Positions 30,563 to 40,903 are shown, counted from the stretch's first letter. The stretch is 64,000 nt of DNA from UTCFX2 sp963788145 (GCA_963788145.1 CAWBFQ010000003.1:1054001-1118000); one strand, 5' to 3'. Program-made: numbers and translations. The notes: generated by a model from the sequence alone, not told the origin.

Positions 30563-30616
30563 CGACCAGCCCGCCCGCGCCTTCCTGCGCGATTTGTACC
30601 TGGATTGAGGCGGCCG

Positions 30617-31413
30617 CCACGCCGCAGAGCAAGATGAGAATCTCCCCGCAATCCGTAAAAACTCAATAATTCGGCTATAATACCTACGTTAATTGATCTA
30701 TTTTATCCATTATCTGATCTGCTGAAATAATTTCTTGCGCCGTTTGGGTGGACCCGGGATCAGGCCATGTTCATGCAAGGTCTAGGAGGAACGAAATGTC
30801 GAAAGCTGGAGACGTATTCGAGAACCCCGTTACGGGGGAGTTTGGTTATGTGCGCATCGGAACGGATGAGACCAACGGTGAGCTGTTGGTGTCCGATTTG
30901 CGCGTCCGTCCTGGCGGCGCGGTCCTGGGCGCGCACCTCCACCCCACCATCGACGAGCGCTTCACCGTCTTGAAGGGCAAGATCGGCTATCTGCTGGATG
31001 GCAAGCAGGGCGTCCTCCAGACCGGCGAATCTGCCGACCTGCCGCGCGGCCTCGTCCACGATTGGTGGAATGCCGGCGATGAGGAAGCGCGCGTGATCGT
31101 CGAAATCCGGCCGGGCCGGCGCTTCGAACAAATGGCCCTCACCCTGTTCGGCCTGGCGCGCGAAGGCAAGACGGACAAGAAAGGCTTCCCCAACCCGCTG
31201 CAGATGGCGGTGATTGGTCAGGAGTTCAAAGATGTGGTCCAGTTTATGAGCCCGCCGCCGTGGATCCAGGGGATTCTGTTCGGCCTGCTGGCGCCGGTGG
31301 GCCGCATGCTGGGCTACAAAGCCATCTACCCACACCAGCTTCAACGATCGGTCGAATCGGTGGAGGTGGAGCCGCTGCCCGAGGGCATCCATATCCCGGC
31401 GTTTACCTCGTAA
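30617..31413. repeat. Duplicated cupin segment, copy 1 (inverted copy at 53657-54455)
   Basis: About 800 bp comprising 180 bp of leader plus the cupin gene. The other copy, 23 kb away, is in opposite orientation. The match starts at GCAGAGCAAGATGAGA and includes TCGGCTATAATAC (TATAAT at 30676-30681), TTATCTGATCTGC, GCGCCGTTTGGGTGGACCC and the whole coding region. Only one or two percent to a few percent of protein positions differ; leader divergence is larger. Confidence 0.85.
30796..31413 (+). CDS. Cupin-domain protein, copy 1
   Basis: 205 residues from MSKAGDVFENPVTGEFGYVRIG with AGGAGGA upstream. The cupin core holds GGAVLGAHLHPTIDERFTVLKGKIGY, with His, His and Glu as metal ligands, then GESADLPRGLVHDWWNAGDEEARVIVEIRPG with the last His. 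The C-terminal FMSPPPWIQGILFGLLAPVGRMLGY looks membrane-associated. Likely a small-molecule binding or dioxygenase-like cupin. An inverted near-copy is at 53657-54278. The two proteins differ at scattered sites and in the last residues (IHIPAFTS here, IQFRRFPRK there). Confidence 0.85.
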   Translation: MSKAGDVFENPVTGEFGYVRIGTDETNGELLVSDLRVRPGGAVLGAHLHPTIDERFTVLKGKIGYLLDGKQGVLQTGESADLPRGLVHDWWNAGDEEARVIVEIRPGRRFEQMALTLFGLAREGKTDKKGFPNPLQMAVIGQEFKDVVQFMSPPPWIQGILFGLLAPVGRMLGYKAIYPHQLQRSVESVEVEPLPEGIHIPAFTS

Positions 31414-31578
31414 TTGAAACCGTGTCAGTTCCAGGGCGCGCTCGGCGCGCCCCCCACCTATCAAAACTGAAATCTCGACCCATTGAATCGGCTTTCCCTT
31501 TTTGCTACAATACAACCAAATGACTGGTTATCTTCGATCCAGTCTGCGGACGGGGTTGTAGCTACGATGGAGGGCGCG

Positions 31579-32845
31579 ATGAAGAAAAGCAAGCCGGTTT
31601 TGGCGCATGGGGTTCTGGGCGGTTGTCCTGCTTCTGCTGGCCATCCCGGCCGGGAGCTGGGCGGGTGGGATGGTCGGCGGGGAGATCACCATCTCTGCCG
31701 ACACTTTAAATGAAGCCTCGGTCTCGCTGACCTATAACCCGGATCGGGATGAGTACCTGGCGGTGTGGTACAACGACCGGGCCGGCTGCGACGATATCCG
31801 CGCCCAGCGGCTTAGCGGGGATGGCGCACTGGTCGGCGGGCCGTTCTACATCTCCGCCGGCTGCGATTACGAGCGGCGCTACCCGGATGTGGCCTATAAC
31901 AGCGGCCACCAGCAGTACCTGGTGGTCTGGGAGGAGACCCATCCGACCAACTTTCCCAGCATCAAGGGCCGCCGCGTTTCGGGGACAGGCGCGCTGCTGG
32001 ACCTGGTCGATCTCACCATCCAGGGCGGCAGCAACCTGTACACGCCCGCCAAACCGGCGGTGAGCTACGCCTCGACCGCCGACCGCTACCTGGTGGTTTG
32101 GGCCGAGACCTGGCACCCGCTGCCGATCTCGTACTCGATTTATGGCCAGGTAGTCACCGACGCCGGGACGCTGGAAGGGGGTAAGACCACCATCATCCAG
32201 CGCTCAGAGCCGGTGGACGAGCCAGACCTGGCGTATAACCGCCACGCCAACCGCTACCTGGTGGCCTGGCAGCAGAAAAGCGGATCGCTGTGGGACATCT
32301 ACGGCCAGCAGGTGCACGGCGGCGGGGGACTTTTCCAGACCGAAATTCAAATCGCCTGGTATACCATTTCTTCCACCAAACCGGCTGTGGCGGCGATTCC
32401 GACCACTCCGGATGACAACAAGTTCCTGGTGGTTTTTGAGGTGTTCTACGATCCTCCGAACAACGATCATGATATCTACGCGGTTTTGATCGAGGAAGAC
32501 GGAACGAAAGGGACAGATTTTTGGATTTCCTGGACGGCCGGGTTAGACGAAACCAGCCCGGCGATTGCCGGCAATGAGGACCGCTTGCAATATTTCGTGG
32601 CCTGGAGGCACCCGCAGGGTGTGATCGATAACCCCATCAAGGCGCGAGCGATTTCCCACAGCGGGGCGCTGCTCGGTCAGACGGTGGAGTTCTCCGGCGT
32701 CGCGGCCGACCTGCCCGCCGTAGCCAGCGGCGCTAACGGCGATTTCCTGACCGCCTGGCAGGATCAACCGGTGAGCGCGACCGATACGGATATTTACGGC
32801 GCGCTGTGGGGCGACCGGGCTTATCTGCCGCTGATTATGAGATGA
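31579..32845 (+). CDS. Secreted repeat protein ending in YLPLIMR (one frameshift)
   Basis: ATG 31579, MKKSKPV. Removing one T of TTTT near 31600 joins it to a signal peptide (WAVVLLLLAIPAGSWAGG). The body has about seven repeats of the form YNPDRDEYLAVWYNDR...DIRAQRLSGDGALVG, for example AYNSGHQQYLVVWEE and YNRHANRYLVAWQQKSG, which suggests a beta-propeller. It ends DRAYLPLIMR. The same kind of tail, FIYLPVIIR, ends the FG-GAP protein at 57816-59447. Exported; function unknown. Confidence 0.75.
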
Positions 32846-32911
32846 TCGCAGCGCGCGCTAAGCCCTCTGGAGCCGGTAGGGTGGCCGCGCGCGCCAGCAG
32901 AAGCAGCACAC

Positions 32912-33941
32912 CTACTCCCGCAAATCATCCAAAAACTGATCCACCCTGTCTTCCGGCGTGGCCCAGGAGGTGACCAGCCGGGCCGCCGATCTGGCCCGCG
33001 CCGCGCTGCGCCCAGACGTAGAAGCCGTAATCCCGCTGCATCCGCTCGATCAGCCCATTCGGCAAGATCGGGAAGATCTGGTTGGTGCTGGACTGGCTGA
33101 GGAAATCGAAACCCTGGCTGCGGATGCCCTCGGCGAGTTTGCCCGCCAGCCGGTTGGCATGCCGGGCTAGCTCGAAATACAGCCCATTTTCAAACAGCCC
33201 GACGAACTGCACCCCCAGCGCCCGCCCTTTGGCCAGCAGCGCCCCGTGCTGCTTCAGGTAGTAGCGGAAATCCGGCTGCAGGGCCGGGTTGACGATCACC
33301 ATCGCCTCGCCGAAAAGCGCCCCGTTCTTCGTCCCGCCGATGTAGAAGGCGTCCACCAGCCCGGCCAATTCCGCCAGGCTCAGGTCGCATTCATCGCTGG
33401 TCAGCGCCGAGCCCAGCCTGGCCCCGTCCAGGTACAGGTACAGCCCGCGCCGGCGGCAGACCTCGGCGATGGCCTGCAGCTCGCCCTTGCGGTAGATCGT
33501 GCCGACCTCGGTCGAGTTCGACAGGAAGACCACCTTCGGGCGCACCATGTGCTCGTCGCCGTGGAGGGCGTCCAGCGCCTCGATCTGGGCGGGGGTGAGT
33601 TTGCCGTCGGCGCTCTCGCTGAAGACGATCTTGTGGCCGGTGGCCTCGACCGCCCCGGCTTCGTGCACGTTGATGTGGGCGCTGGCGGCGGCGATCACGG
33701 CCTGGTAGGGCTTGAGCATGGCCGCCAGAGCGATCAGGTTGGCCTGCGTGCCGCCGGAGAGGAAGTGCACCCCCGCCTGCGGGCTGGCGGCCTGCTGGCG
33801 GATCAGTTCGGCGGCGTGCAGGCAGTACTCGTCCTCGCCGTAGCCGGTCTGCTGGCTGAGATTGCACTCAGCGAGCAGCCGCAGCAGCTGCGGGTGCGCG
33901 CCTTCGGAGTAGTCGTTGAAGAAGCTGTATTTGAGGGTCAT
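32912..33941 (-). CDS. Low-specificity threonine aldolase-like PLP enzyme (one frameshift)
   Basis: Starts MTLKYSFFNDYSEGAHPQLLRLL. Family blocks: HFLSGGTQANLIALAAML, HEAGAVEATGHKI, YLYLDGARLGSAL with the PLP-binding Asp, and YIGGTKNGALFGEAMV with the PLP lysine. The frame shifts near 32990; the repaired end is RLVTSWATPEDRVDQFLDDLRE with TAG at 32912-32914. About 343 residues, normal for LtaE and beta-eliminating lyases. It would cleave threonine or allo-threonine to glycine and acetaldehyde. It stands just before the cassette-like region. Confidence 0.88.
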
Positions 33942-34035
33942 GACTGAATTCCTGGGTGGTGGGATTTGGCTGGATTATACCGCTTGTTATCGGCGGGGCC
34001 GGGGGGATTAGCCTGCGGGTTCTCCGGTGTTGCAG

Positions 34036-34140
34036 AGGTGATTGCTTCGTCGCAAGAGCGGCTCCTCGCAATGACATGCGCCCGTCCGCCATGTCATTGC
34101 GAGCGGAGCGAAGCAATCCGGTTGGCGGAGCGAAGCAATC
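34036..34140. repeat. Repeat block, GATTGCTTCG/CAATGACATG family
   Basis: GTGATTGCTTCGTCGC, CTCGCAATGACATG, then the reverse ATGTCATTGCGAGCGGAGCGAAG, then GGAGCGAAGCAATC twice. Same family as the element at 24052-24148. The gap 33942-34363 holds only this block, a promoter and a GTTGGGC site. Confidence 0.65.
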
Positions 34141-34246
34141 TGGGAGGCGCAGCGTTAGCCCGCCCCGCGCCGCGCACACAGGACTGGGTGAGGGCTGTCC
34201 ACGAATAATGCACGAATACCGAATGCGCGGCTTGGCGCCGGGGGGA

Positions 34247-34313
34247 TTGATTCCGCAGGGGTATGGATATATAATCTCAGTGAGGTCGGTATCCGTATAA
34301 CCGCTAGTTGGGC
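34247..34313 (+). promoter_or_regulatory. Spacer promoter copy 1 followed by GTTGGGC
   Basis: TTGATT (34247-34252), 17 bp, TATAAT (34270-34275). GTTGGGC, matching the integron 3' core GTTRRRY, follows at 34307-34313. The same promoter sequence, with CCGCAGGG after the -35, recurs at 49252-49280 and, in weaker form, at 40684-40712. Confidence 0.65.
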
Positions 34314-34363
34314 GGGTCGAAGCAAACCTATGCGACTGCGAAACGTATCATTTCGAACATGGC

Positions 34364-35395
34364 TTGCGAGCCATACTCACAAGCAACCTGAAGAACGGTG
34401 GCTGCGTGAACTCTACCCTTGGCCAGTATTTGCCCAGGTTGATTGTGACGAGGTTTATCCTCGAAAATCCGCAATTTATCACATATGATGAACAAGAATT
34501 CACTGCTACGCTTAAATGTATCCAATGGCAACCTTCACACAATACGTACCGATATAGAGTCTACATTGAATCAGAAGGCCTGGGTTGGCATTCGCGTTCC
34601 CTTTCAGATACTTACGACATGTGTGGTGCGCCTGACGGCTCATTCGTAACCCTCTTTCATACAAAGAAGAAGGAACCACTTGAAAGGATTGCACAGGCAT
34701 TCTTTTTCAAGACGATGGAATGACATCTCACAAGAGGAATTCAAGAGTCTATCTGTCTCACGATTTCTTACAGCTTCATTAGTTAGTAACATCATTGACA
34801 GGGCTTATGAAGGAGATGAACTGTGTTATTACCCACTGTCGCGGCTTGTTAATGGGTCCAGCCCCAATGTTTGCACGAGAATCCGCCTATGGATCGGATA
34901 TCGATTCTTCTCAGAAAACGCCTACCATTGGGCACGAAAAGCATCATCGCTTGCTCAAATTGTGGTTTGTTTCTATTTCGCGGACACGAAACATCAATTT
35001 GACACTACTATTCCCGAAAACGCGTCAGTAATTCCAATTACACAATTCGACGCGTGTAATCTTGCTGGTGAGAGCCAAGGATCTCATACGCATATACTCC
35101 GTCAGATGGGAAAGCCCCCTCCGTCCCCGACGCATCGGGTTTGTTGGAGTCAATCTTGCATGGGCAATCAACACCCGCGGACACCCCCGTTTCTGAGGCT
35201 GATGTTCATGAAGCTTTGGCTGTCCTCAAGCTGCAATGTCGCTCTAAAAACATGTTGCGTTATCGACTCGCCGCTGCTGTTGTAATGAATGCTTGGATAG
35301 AACAGGAACGTAAAGCGGGTTTTGTCGCAGCGAAAGAGATTGCTATGCGTTTAAGCAAAGAATACCTGACTATGTTGCTTGGATCAAGGTCGTGA
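34364..35395 (+). pseudogene. Hypothetical gene(s) broken by frame changes
   Basis: Three frames in succession look coding. 34364-34723: LPRLIVTRFILENPQFITYDEQEF and HNTYRYRVYIESEGLGWHSR. 34725-35130: EEFKSLSVSRFLTASLV, YPLSRLVNGSSPNVCTRIRLWIGYRFFSENAYHWARKA. 35160-35395: VSEADVHEALAVLKLQCRSKNMLRYRLAAAVVMNAWIEQERKAGF. They may be one protein of about 340 residues split by two or three indels, or two genes. No family recognised. More AT-rich than the flanking chromosome, as expected for cargo DNA. Confidence 0.4.
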
Positions 35396-35454
35396 AGCCC
35401 GAGGGAGTCTCTCTATGGACTGAGCCTTCTCCGAATTGAACCGATTCCATTCTA

Positions 35455-35634
35455 TTGATTCGTATTGATGGTGTGGACTTCAGTTTCCACGCCATTCCCA
35501 ACGCCGAAACCATTGCAGGATTTAGGGACGATTCCCATTCATGGTCAGGTATCCGTCTTAAACCAATTGCACCTTATGTTTTGTTATGGGCGCGACAGGA
35601 GTATGAACAGGATGGAGAAAATGCCCGAGCCGCC
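35455..35634 (+). other. Short coding-like remnant running into the attC-like site
   Basis: Two overlapping frames look partly coding (SFHAIPNAETIAGFRDDSHSW; LHLMFCYGRDRSMNRMEKMPEPPPNKAL). Both run without stop into the attC-like site and end near 35692-35703. The PPNKALHRMP tail is what reading through an attC gives. I cannot tell which frame was the real gene. Confidence 0.35.
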
Positions 35635-35694
35635 GCCCAACAAGGCGCTGCACCGGATGCCGACAAACGGCACCGGCGAGCTTCATCGTTAGGT
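35635..35694 (+). other. attC-like recombination site (best example)
   Basis: GCCCAAC (35635-35641, R'' core, RYYYAAC) and GTTAGGT (35688-35694, R' core, GTTRRRY), 60 bp in all. The sequence between folds back on itself: GCCG/CGGC around a 5-nt loop, GGCC-type pairs with a bulged A, then weaker pairs and the core arms. Bulged hairpins with those cores are the definition of integron attC sites. It lies between two plus-strand genes in the expected orientation, 22 bp before the next ATG. Confidence 0.7.
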
Positions 35695-35716
35695 GCGCTT
35701 TAAAATCGGAGTATCC

Positions 35717-36655
35717 ATGAAAGTTGATCCTTTAACATTTCACAAGTACCTTGCCCAAGTATCGTTCAAATATAATGGGGACGGTTATGAGCAGAAACTT
35801 GGGCATTTCACAACTAAAGATTTCCCGAATTGCCAGAAATATTGGCAACTTTTCGTTGTTCCCATCACTAAACGAATTGAGAGCTATCCCAATGCACTAT
35901 CTCGTGACATTCGTTTCAGGAATGTAATAGACACACAGTTACAAGATGTTTCTAGTGTACATTACTCCGCATTTTTAAATCTCATTTATGCTCACGTGCA
36001 TCTTGAAGTCAAGATGCTGTCATCTCTTGAAGACTTCTATGTTCATCTAGGTTCTGCATGCGACTAATAGAAGCTTTTCTTGAGAAATGGTATCTGTTAT
36101 TTTTAGAGCTTCGTGGGGAAAGTACAAAAATTCTGCAATCGCTTAGCCGCGATGAAATTCTCGAATTTAGCTGGTGATTGGTACGATAAGAAGTACGCCA
36201 CATTATTCGAACATTACATATCAAAAGGCAAATCCCCAACCTTGCGCCTACCTACACGCGAACACTTGGTCAAAGAATTTTTCGAAAATTATTTTAAACA
36301 AACAGCAGCATGGAAAGAGTACGCGGAACATTCAAGGTCAATTCGAGAATTTCGAAATGTCATCGTGCACGATGTTCAAGTTGGTCGACTGATTGTGAAT
36401 GGCACAGATGTATTCATTCCTAAACCAACGGCAATACAAAAATACCGAACATGGCGTGATGTAACAGCAGTTTTTGGTGACATAGAACGAATAAAGCGTG
36501 ATTTTTCTTCTTCGCAGCAACAGCAAAAAAGCGACCTAGAAAAGCTTGAAATAATTGCAAATCGACTTTGGGAGATTGTTCTGAATGAGCTGGAATCAGA
36601 GTTTTATTCACAAGAGAGAGAAACTTTGCGAGAGATGTACCAAATTGAATTTTAG
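35717..36655 (+). CDS. HEPN-like hypothetical protein (two frameshifts)
   Basis: Starts MKVDPLTFHKYLAQVSFKYNGDGYEQKLG at ATG 35717. SSVHYSAFLNLIYAHVHLEVKMLSSLEDFYVHLGSACD resembles the first helices of large HEPN proteins. The frame changes near 36061 and near 36165, and continues GDWYDKKYATLFEHYISKG. Near 36349-36372 is EFRNVIVHDVQVG, an RX4H motif of HEPN RNases. The tail SDLEKLEIIANRLWEIVLNELESEFYSQER is helical and ends at 36655. About 310 residues. First gene after the intact attC-like site and more AT-rich than the chromosome. RNase activity is an inference. Confidence 0.5.
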
Positions 36656-36667
36656 ATAACGCTGCGC

Positions 36668-36796
36668 ACCCACCAAAGCGTGCACCCGACGTGTGGGATT
36701 CTGCACCATTTTCGAGCATTTTTCTGGCTTCGGGCTTATCCTGCTCCCAGGCTTAGTCCACGCCCCCCCGCACGCAGGTACCGCAAACCGTTGGGC
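36668..36796 (+). repeat. attC-like spacer, degenerate 5' core, good 3' core
   Basis: Starts ACCCACCAAAGCGTGCACCC, a variant of GCCCAACAAAGCG, and ends GTTGGGC (36790-36796). Inside are GTGTGGGATTCTGC, shared with the spacer at 44895, and AGCATTTTTCTGGCTTCGGG plus GTCCACGCCC, shared with 49165-49225. About 130 bp, within the attC size range. Confidence 0.5.
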
Positions 36797-36815
36797 GCTT
36801 TCCGAACAAATCATA

Positions 36816-37427
36816 ATGATTGATATTCTTGGTCCATTCTACGAAATTTTGAAAGATGTCTTGAGTTTTATTATCAAGAGATTCCAGAAGCCAGACCCCG
36901 CAGTTTTGCTTAAGCAAAGACAAGAATGGCGTTTAGAGTTTGAAAGGCATCTACAAAAGGAAAGTAACACATTGATTTATGGTGAGGCTATCATTCGAGA
37001 TATATCCCGAATGGATAATTACCCTGATATTGATGATTGTAAAAAAGGTATTTCGTCATGGTTCAAAGTAGAAGTAAAAGGTTTATATCATCGTGGCTTT
37101 GAAGTCATTTTACGAATCGATGGTCTTATTTATATTGAAAATCTCCGCCAATGGCACTATTCCACAAATGGAGAGAATGGTATTGTAAACGCATATCTTG
37201 TTGGGCAAATACCGTTTGATGTAATTCGTGGTATTGATTGGAACGGCGATGAATATTACCGTTTTCCACACATCTATTGCGAATTTAATAGGAAAAAGAA
37301 ACAGCCTTACGAAAACCTTGTCTATTACGCACTGCAGGGAAGTGACGAGCATCGCTATTTTTTAGAAATCACAAAATTGGACAATGTTGCTAATAGAAAA
37401 AAGCGTTTTCGCAGGACAGGTGTTTGA
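36816..37427 (+). CDS. Hypothetical cassette-type protein
   Basis: 203 residues from MIDILGPFYEILKDVLSFIIKRFQ. N-terminal amphipathic or membrane helix, then a soluble domain with EAIIRDISRMDNYPDID, SSWFKVEVKGLYHRGFEVILR and YRFPHIYCEFNRKKKQPYENLVYY, ending with HRYFLEITKLDNVANRKKRF. I know similar proteins only as unnamed genes in mobile cassettes. AT-rich. It starts 20 bp after a GTTGGGC core and ends 15 bp before a GCCTAAC core, the exact cassette layout. Confidence 0.6.
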   Translation: MIDILGPFYEILKDVLSFIIKRFQKPDPAVLLKQRQEWRLEFERHLQKESNTLIYGEAIIRDISRMDNYPDIDDCKKGISSWFKVEVKGLYHRGFEVILRIDGLIYIENLRQWHYSTNGENGIVNAYLVGQIPFDVIRGIDWNGDEYYRFPHIYCEFNRKKKQPYENLVYYALQGSDEHRYFLEITKLDNVANRKKRFRRTGV

Positions 37428-37441
37428 ATGTCCGAAACAGC

Positions 37442-37637
37442 GCCTAACAAAGCATTCTCAGGACGCGGACTATACATAGTGTCCTTTCTGGAAACAAGAT
37501 GGCGGACATCTTTATTGGGTGTTCCGGACAAGTGCGGGCGTTCGCCCACACTTTCGGGGATTGCGGCCCCAACGGCGGATTCGGCGTCTGGTGGCTTTTT
37601 CCGCCAATTCCCGCCCTTGCCGGTAACGCCTGCCGTT
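37442..37637 (+). other. attC-like site split by an IS
   Basis: GCCTAAC at 37442-37448 follows the previous stop by 14 bp. The other core is divided: GTT at 37635-37637, then the IS, then GTTAGGC at 39362-39368. Rejoined, the right end reads CCTGCCGTTAGGCCGCGC. The site would be about 200 bp, long for attC, so extra sequence may have been added. Confidence 0.5.
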
Positions 37638-39361
37638 GAAACTGTCGAAAAAGGGGCGAATTTACCTTAAAGAAAAGGGGTTTATAAGGTAGAGGTGTTC
37701 CCATGGCCAAATTCAAACCCTGCAACTATGATCAGATGGTGATGCTCCCCATCTCCCTGGAAAACCAGCTCGTGCCCGGAAGTCTGGAGCATACCATCAA
37801 CGAACTGGTGGAAAAGCATATCGAACTCTCGGTGTTTGATGAGCGCTACAGCAATGATGATACCGGCGCAAGCGCCATCCACCCCAAGGTTCTCCTAAAA
37901 ATCGTTTTGTTCGCCTATTCCAAGGGGCTGATCAGTTCCCGGCAGATGGAACGGGCCTGCCTCGAAAACATCACCTTCATGGCCCTGGCCTGCGGGTACA
38001 CTCCGGATCACAGCACGATCGCTGCGTTCATCTCTTCGATGCAAGAGGAAGTTGAGAGCGTGTTCTGCAATGTCCTGCTGGTCTGCGACCAACTCGGGCT
38101 GCTGGGAGGCAGCCACTTCAGTCTGGATGGGGTGAAGCTGTCTGCGAATGTCTCGAAAGAGTGGAGCGGCACCTTCGATGAACTCAAGCACAAACGGGAT
38201 AAGTTGCAGGAGAAGCTGAAGCAGGTTGTGGCCGAGCATGTTCAGGCAGACAAACAGCCTGAGATTGAGCAGGAACGCCAGAAGAAGCGTGAAAGACGGC
38301 TCCAGTTGCAGATGGAAAGGTTGAATGAGTTCCTGCGAAAGCGAGCAACCCAAGCAGGGACGCGATGGCAACGAGATCCAAAGCAATGCGGTGGATAACG
38401 AATCGGTGAAAATGCCCACCTCGCACGGGGTCATCCAGGGCTACAACGCCCAGGCGCTGGTCGATTCCAAGCACCAGGTCATCCTGGCGGCGGAGGCTTT
38501 CAGTTCACAGGATCATGAAAACCTGGAACCGATGATAAAAGGTGCAAAAGAGAACCTGGGCGCCCTGGGCAAGGGAGAAAACTTCTTTCAGGGCAAGCAA
38601 CTGACGGCTGACAGCAACTATCACGGCTTCGACAGCCTGACGTTCTGCAAGTCAGAAGGCGTGGATGCTTACATCCCCGACATCCAGTTTCGCAAGCGGG
38701 ATGAGCGCTTTGCCGAACAGGACCGGTTCAAGGATGGCATTCATGGCAGGCAGCGGCAGGAGAAAAAGCAGGAGCCGTTCTCGGTGGAAGATTTCAAATT
38801 CGATGCCGACCGGCAAGTCTATCTCTGCCCTCAGGGCAAGGAACTGACCTGCCATGCCCGCAACCAGCGCAATCGCCATCGCCTGTATGACATCTACCAT
38901 GCCCGACCGGAAGATTGCGCCGAGTGTCCTGTCCGGGCCAGGTGCTTGAGTAAATCAACTGCATCGCGCAGGTATCTCTCGGTGCGGGTGGATGAGCCGG
39001 AGCCGAACGTGCTGGATGAGATGAAGGCCAAAATAGACAGTCCACAAGGCAAACAGATCTACGCCAGGCGGCTGGCGATTGTTGAGCCGGTGTTTGCGAA
39101 CATTTGTGTTCACAAACACATGAACCGATTCACGTTGCGCTCAAAATCCAAGGTGGATGTACAATGGAGATTGTTCGCGGTGGTGCATAATATCGGAAAA
39201 ATCCAAACATTCGGAATGGTAAATTAAGCACCCTGGGCTTTGGAGAAGCTGGTCACCAAGTTATGATCAGACGGACGAAACGGTTGGTTTCCCAATAGAA
39301 CGTCGAAATCCGGTGTTTGGGGATAATTCACGCAATCTAAATCAGGTTTTTCGACAGTCTC
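37638..39361 (+). mobile_element. IS1182-family insertion sequence
   Basis: Terminal inverted repeats GAAACTGTCGAAAAAGG (37638-37654) and GGTTTTTCGACAGTCTC (39345-39361), 14 of 17 positions matching. GTT flanks both ends (37635-37637; 39362-39364), a possible short target duplication. Length of 1.72 kb and one transposase fit IS1182. It lies inside an attC-like 3' core. Confidence 0.8.
37703..39227 (+). CDS. IS1182-family transposase (one frameshift)
   Basis: Starts MAKFKPCNYDQMVMLPISLENQLVPGSLEH. HPKVLLKIVLFAYSKGLISSRQMERACLEN is the conserved N-terminal block, and YTPDHSTIAAF follows. HFSLDGVKLSANVS carries the first DDE Asp. The frame shifts at about 38335 in CGAAAGCG and continues ESEQPKQGRDG, then GVIQGYNAQALVDSKHQVILAAEAF, LTADSNYHGFDSL with the second Asp, a Cys cluster (CAECPVRARC), and RLAIVEPVFANICVHKHMNRF with the final Glu. 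The shift lies in a short A run and is likely an error or a recent inactivation. Confidence 0.85.
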
Positions 39362-39416
39362 GTTAGGCCGCGCTATTCACACATGAGCTAAGCGTAAACG
39401 AGATAAGGGTACGTGA

Positions 39417-40501
39417 ATGAATCATTACAAATTGCCTCATTACAAGATCTGCTTAAGGCTAATCATTTTGCTGGCGCTGCCGTTCATTGCCTGCAACATC
39501 CCAGAAACACTGACAGCTACCTCTCCACCAGTAACCTCATTCAGACCTGCTAATACAGCAATACCTGTACAAACTCCAGTACCAACCGACCTGGTTTGGT
39601 TCGGTCCAAACATGGGTTCTCCAGACTTTGCCGATCTTTTCTCGAAGCCAGAGCAGTGGTCGGAGGCGCGATCGCAAATCAACGTCTTCAAATTCCACAC
39701 GCAGAATGTACTTGTTTATCCCTGTAAAATTTGCGGAGATAACACGCTCAATTCTTTTGTGGAGGTGCAAGCGTTTAAGAAACTTACCGAGTGGGGTATC
39801 GCAATCGGGGTTGATGTTGGCGCGGTCAAAGAGTGGGGTTGTACGGGCACGGAAGAGTTCCACGTGGCCAAGAAACCATTAGCAACATTCGAGCCAACGG
39901 TGGGATTGTAGCCTTCTTGGTAATGGACGAGCCTTTCATCGGGGGTGAATGGGCTCCAACTGGCAGCCAAGCTTGTGGGTACACCATGGAAGAAAGCGCT
40001 GAAGTCACATCGCGGTTCATGAAGCAAGTGAGAACTGCATATCCGAACATCATCGTGGGCGACACGGAGCCTTACCCCTATTTCTCTGTGCCTGAGCTGG
40101 AGCAATGGATTGAGGCGCTCGAGGAGAGAGGTGCGACGCCCGCGTTTTTTCACCTGGATGTCGACATGGTGAGGGTGCGGACTGAAAAACAAGACGTTAT
40201 TACTGACCTCCAAGCGCTAAGTCAATTCTTCCAGAAGCGCCGAATCCCATTTGGCGTGATCTTCACATCGAACACAAACTGGAACGCGAATTCGAACCGC
40301 GCCTACTTTAATGCCACCATGGAGTGGATACGAACTGTCAATGACGCAATAGGAAAGCCCCAGCATGTGATATTCAATAGCTGGCTTGGCCCCGCGCGAA
40401 ACGGTGTCCATGAGTTACCAATCAATCTACCAGAGAACGATCCCTCTGAATACAGCCATGCCCGACTGATCAATGAGGGACTTGATATGTTTGACTGGTG
40501 A
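39417..40501 (+). CDS. Lipoprotein, probable TIM-barrel glycosidase-like (one frameshift)
   Basis: Signal with lipobox LPFIAC (Cys at about residue 26), then a Thr/Pro-rich linker. WFGPNMGSPDFADLFSKPEQWSEARSQINVFKFH, FKKLTEWGIAIGVDVGAVKEW, then after a frame change near 39870 IRANGGIVAFLVMDEPFIG, AYPNIIVGDTEPYPYFSVPELEQWIEAL and FFHLDVDM, RIPFGVIFTS. The alternating strands with acids after strands 4 and 6-8 suggest a TIM barrel of glycosidase type. No named family. It lies alone between the IS and an attC-like 5' core at 40546. Confidence 0.6.
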
Positions 40502-40545
40502 TCAGTCTGATCGACTCATTCGCTTCTCTCAGCCATCGACTTGCG

Positions 40546-40740
40546 GCCTAACACAGCGTGCGCCTGACAGCGAGTACGGGCGCGCAAAATGTCAGTTCGT
40601 AGCCCGCCGCGCGCCCGCCATCTGGGCGCGGTCGTCGGGTTGTAAGGGCGAAGCAGCCGGAGGGGATGGCCTGGTTATGGGTATCGATTCCGTCGGGGGA
40701 TGCAGATATCATCTCATTAAGTGTTAAGTTGTTGGTTAAC
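40546..40740 (+). repeat. attC-like spacer with MITE half and weak promoter copy 2
   Basis: GCCTAAC (40546-40552) followed by ACAGCGTGCGCCTGACAGCG. Then GCCATCTGGGCGCGGTCGTC and GTTGTAAGGGCGAAGCAGCC, the left half of the repeat at 54561. Then TCGATT (40684-40689), 17 bp, TATCAT (40707-40712), a decayed form of the promoter at 34247. GTTAAGT at 40723-40729 fits GTTRRRY. The rest of the gap to 40903 shows no gene. Confidence 0.5.
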
Positions 40741-40903
40741 TCTTTAAATAACCAGGTGGATTTGCGAGATAATATGATATTCTCGATCGGAAATATCGGT
40801 TAATTACAGGTTATTGCAAGTTCGGAGTATCATTCATTCGCACGCCATTGAGGCGCAGCTTCATTTCGGGCCTCAGGTGGCGCATTACATAAGGAGAAAT
40901 CAC

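Noticed and set aside
38325..38398. Programmed frameshift in the IS transposase
   Set aside because: The slip site CGAAAGCG is not a strong A6G or A7 type, IS1182 elements are not known to need frameshifting, and many single-base breaks occur elsewhere in the window.
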